DNA from: an uncultured Mollicutes bacterium
Lineage (GTDB): Bacteria > Bacillota_I > Bacilli_A > RF39 > UBA660
Assembly: GCA_900557675.1 (NCBI GenBank)
Contig: USTO01000044.1
Coordinates: 1-5,687 of the forward strand
Direction: 5' to 3'
DNA length: 5,687 bases
Within the stretch, counting starts at the first letter, position 1, and each line of letters starts with the position of its first letter. A program made the translations under genes and the position numbers. Shown piece after piece: positions 4,531-5,687 of the stretch. Below the pieces are notes generated by a model that saw only the letters and a list, made by a program, of their open reading frames with translations, did not search any database and was not told the origin of the DNA.

Positions 4531-5687
4531 ATGATAAAAATTTTTGATGATAATATTTGTAAATATTGTTTTGATTATTGTAGACTTGGTAATTTTAATG
4601 AGGGCATAATAGAGAAATTAGGAAAAAAATTTGGTGTATTAGATGAAACAATAAGAAGTTATGTGGAAACATATATTAATAGTTTAGAAGAAGAGGAGAG
4701 AGCATACTATTTAGAAATGTGGAATTCTAGTGATGATACAATTTCATTGTATTATAAATTGGGGTTACCACTAGAAAATACAACGACAATTAGTAGAGAG
4801 AAATATTTGCAAAAATATTTCTATGACTTAGTTGAGAGCGTTAACTGTGATATGGAGAAAATTATAGAGTTAGTAAAAAAACTTGGAATTAAACGTCATT
4901 TAATAATTAAATATTATAATGGTTATGTAGATGTTTGTAAAAAGTGGCTTCCCAAACTTGTTTGTTCGGGTTCGAATAGTCTTAGCTACAATACTTTACG
5001 TGAATTATCTGCCACTGAGGATGAAAAAGAAATTATAAGTATACTGGATAATGTTCCTATGACTATTTCTAGACTTTTGCAAGCAACTTACTCTGATGAA
5101 CAGAGAAAAAAACTTAAATGGTATGCTAGATATAAAAACGAACAAAGAAAACTTGAAAGGGAAAAACGTGCTGATACTTTAAAAGATATACTTGATATTT
5201 ATCGTTTTGAGGATGCTAAAAAGTTAATAGTAGATTATTTAGATAATAATGGTAATAATAGTATTGATTTTTATTGCAAAACAGTTGGTATAACAAAGAA
5301 CGAGTTTAATAAAGATGTGGAAATGATTAAGGAATATAGTCCGGAATTATACGAAAGATATTTTAATAAAGCACAAAGTGTTAGTGCTAATAGATATATG
5401 GCTTTACTTGCTAGTATTAAAAAACTTGTTAATTATATAAAAAATGGTATCGAAGAAGATGGAGTAATACGTGAATTTGATGTACTTGATTATTATAAAG
5501 CAACAAAGTTTTCTTTTGATGATCTTATTAAATTTATTAGTGATAATAATAATCGTTTGGATCTTTCTAATGATGATATAAGAACGATTAGGATATTTAT
5601 CGCTAAGAATAAGAAATTTAAAGCGTATACAGATAGAAAGAAAGAGGTTTTTGTTAACTCTACTATTATAATGAAAGTTAAAACGTG
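4531..5687 (+). CDS. Unrecognised modular helical protein, paralogue B (3' end outside window)
   Basis: The frame from ATG 4531 is open for 385 codons to the window edge with no stop. It is a second member of the copy A family. Residues 1-133 align to A 1-133 without gaps (90 identical by hand count), and residues 193-385 align to A 249-441 without gaps. Between them B has 59 residues where A has 115: B lacks about 10 residues near A 135-148 and about 46 residues near A 201-246. The helix-turn-helix-like segments are kept: LGKKFGVLDETIRSYV, LVKKLGIKRHLIIKYYNGY, FYCKTVGITKNEFNK and LDYYKATKFSFDDLIKFI. The C13/C17 pair is kept too. By analogy with A about 56 residues are missing beyond the edge. 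Lys is encoded mainly by AAA (roughly 36 AAA to 8 AAG), unlike smc. The start follows AAGGGGG by 5 bases. Function is unknown, as for copy A. Confidence 0.9.
   Translation, partial: MIKIFDDNICKYCFDYCRLGNFNEGIIEKLGKKFGVLDETIRSYVETYINSLEEEERAYYLEMWNSSDDTISLYYKLGLPLENTTTISREKYLQKYFYDLVESVNCDMEKIIELVKKLGIKRHLIIKYYNGYVDVCKKWLPKLVCSGSNSLSYNTLRELSATEDEKEIISILDNVPMTISRLLQATYSDEQRKKLKWYARYKNEQRKLEREKRADTLKDILDIYRFEDAKKLIVDYLDNNGNNSIDFYCKTVGITKNEFNKDVEMIKEYSPELYERYFNKAQSVSANRYMALLASIKKLVNYIKNGIEEDGVIREFDVLDYYKATKFSFDDLIKFISDNNNRLDLSNDDIRTIRIFIAKNKKFKAYTDRKKEVFVNSTIIMKVKT
4559..4597 (+). repeat. 39-base exact repeat shared with copy A (2947-2985)
   Basis: This is the second copy of the identical 39-base patch covering the CxxxC region near the N-terminus. 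Confidence 0.9.
5633..5687 (+). repeat. 55-base exact repeat, second copy, ending at the window edge
   Basis: The last 55 bases of the window equal 4189-4243 exactly. The match runs to the very last base, so the true repeat may be longer. A sequence that stops inside an exact repeat may be a contig end created by repeat ambiguity rather than an arbitrary cut. Confidence 0.95.

Noticed and set aside
4512..4547. Short frame starting at ATG 4512 in the copy B leader
   Set aside because: It has only 11 codons before TGA, has no ribosome site and is not conserved in front of copy A, so a leader peptide is unsupported.
2..5687. Mollicute-style recoding of TGA as Trp
   Set aside because: Trp is encoded by TGG in all genes, no in-frame TGA occurs, and all visible stops are TAA or TAG. 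The window neither needs nor supports an altered code.
2919..5687. Mobile element (transposase, resolvase or phage gene) as the identity of the tandem genes
   Set aside because: No DDE, serine or tyrosine recombinase motif and no terminal inverted repeats are visible. The promoters and in-frame divergence fit a maintained gene family better.

Overview
The window is AT-rich, coded entirely on the + strand, and looks like a low-GC Bacillota (Firmicutes). It carries an SMC chromosome-condensation protein, the sporulation pair YqfC/YqfD, Shine-Dalgarno-led genes and textbook sigma-A promoters. TGG encodes Trp, only TAA/TAG stops are seen, and no in-frame TGA occurs, so the standard bacterial code fits. 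An uncultured gut-type Bacilli or Erysipelotrichia-like lineage is a reasonable guess, but the sequence does not fix the taxon.

Left part (2-2826) is a compact same-strand cluster: the C-terminal end of smc (its start lies outside the window), an unrecognised protein with two membrane segments (772-1380), yqfC (1403-1645), and yqfD (best start 1672, not the longer TTG start at 1639). These genes are strongly G-over-C skewed on the coding strand. A perfect 18-bp palindrome containing TATAAT overlaps the yqfC start codon, which has no ribosome-binding site. The octamer CATATAAT precedes both yqfC and yqfD and resembles a SigE-type -10 box.

Right part (2827-5687) holds two tandem, same-strand paralogues of a family I do not recognise. 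Copy A (2919-4412, 497 aa) is complete. Copy B (4531 to the window end) is open for 385 codons and cut by the window edge. Each copy has its own promoter, TTGACA-17 bp-TACAAT, in which the -10 box is one half of the palindrome TACAATTGTA. The proteins align without gaps over their first 133 residues (90 identical by hand count) and over 193 C-terminal residues, but differ in the middle, where A is 56 residues longer. Both read as a chain of helical modules with helix-turn-helix-like spacing, at least two of which (A residues about 285-330 and 352-401) look like internal repeats.

The last 55 bases of the window are identical to 55 bases inside copy A. The window therefore ends inside a repeat, possibly an assembly break, and more copies may follow. 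The paralogue pair, its shared control region and its modular protein architecture are the most promising undescribed content. No RNA gene, CRISPR array, insertion sequence or stretch of more than 300 bases without a gene was found.
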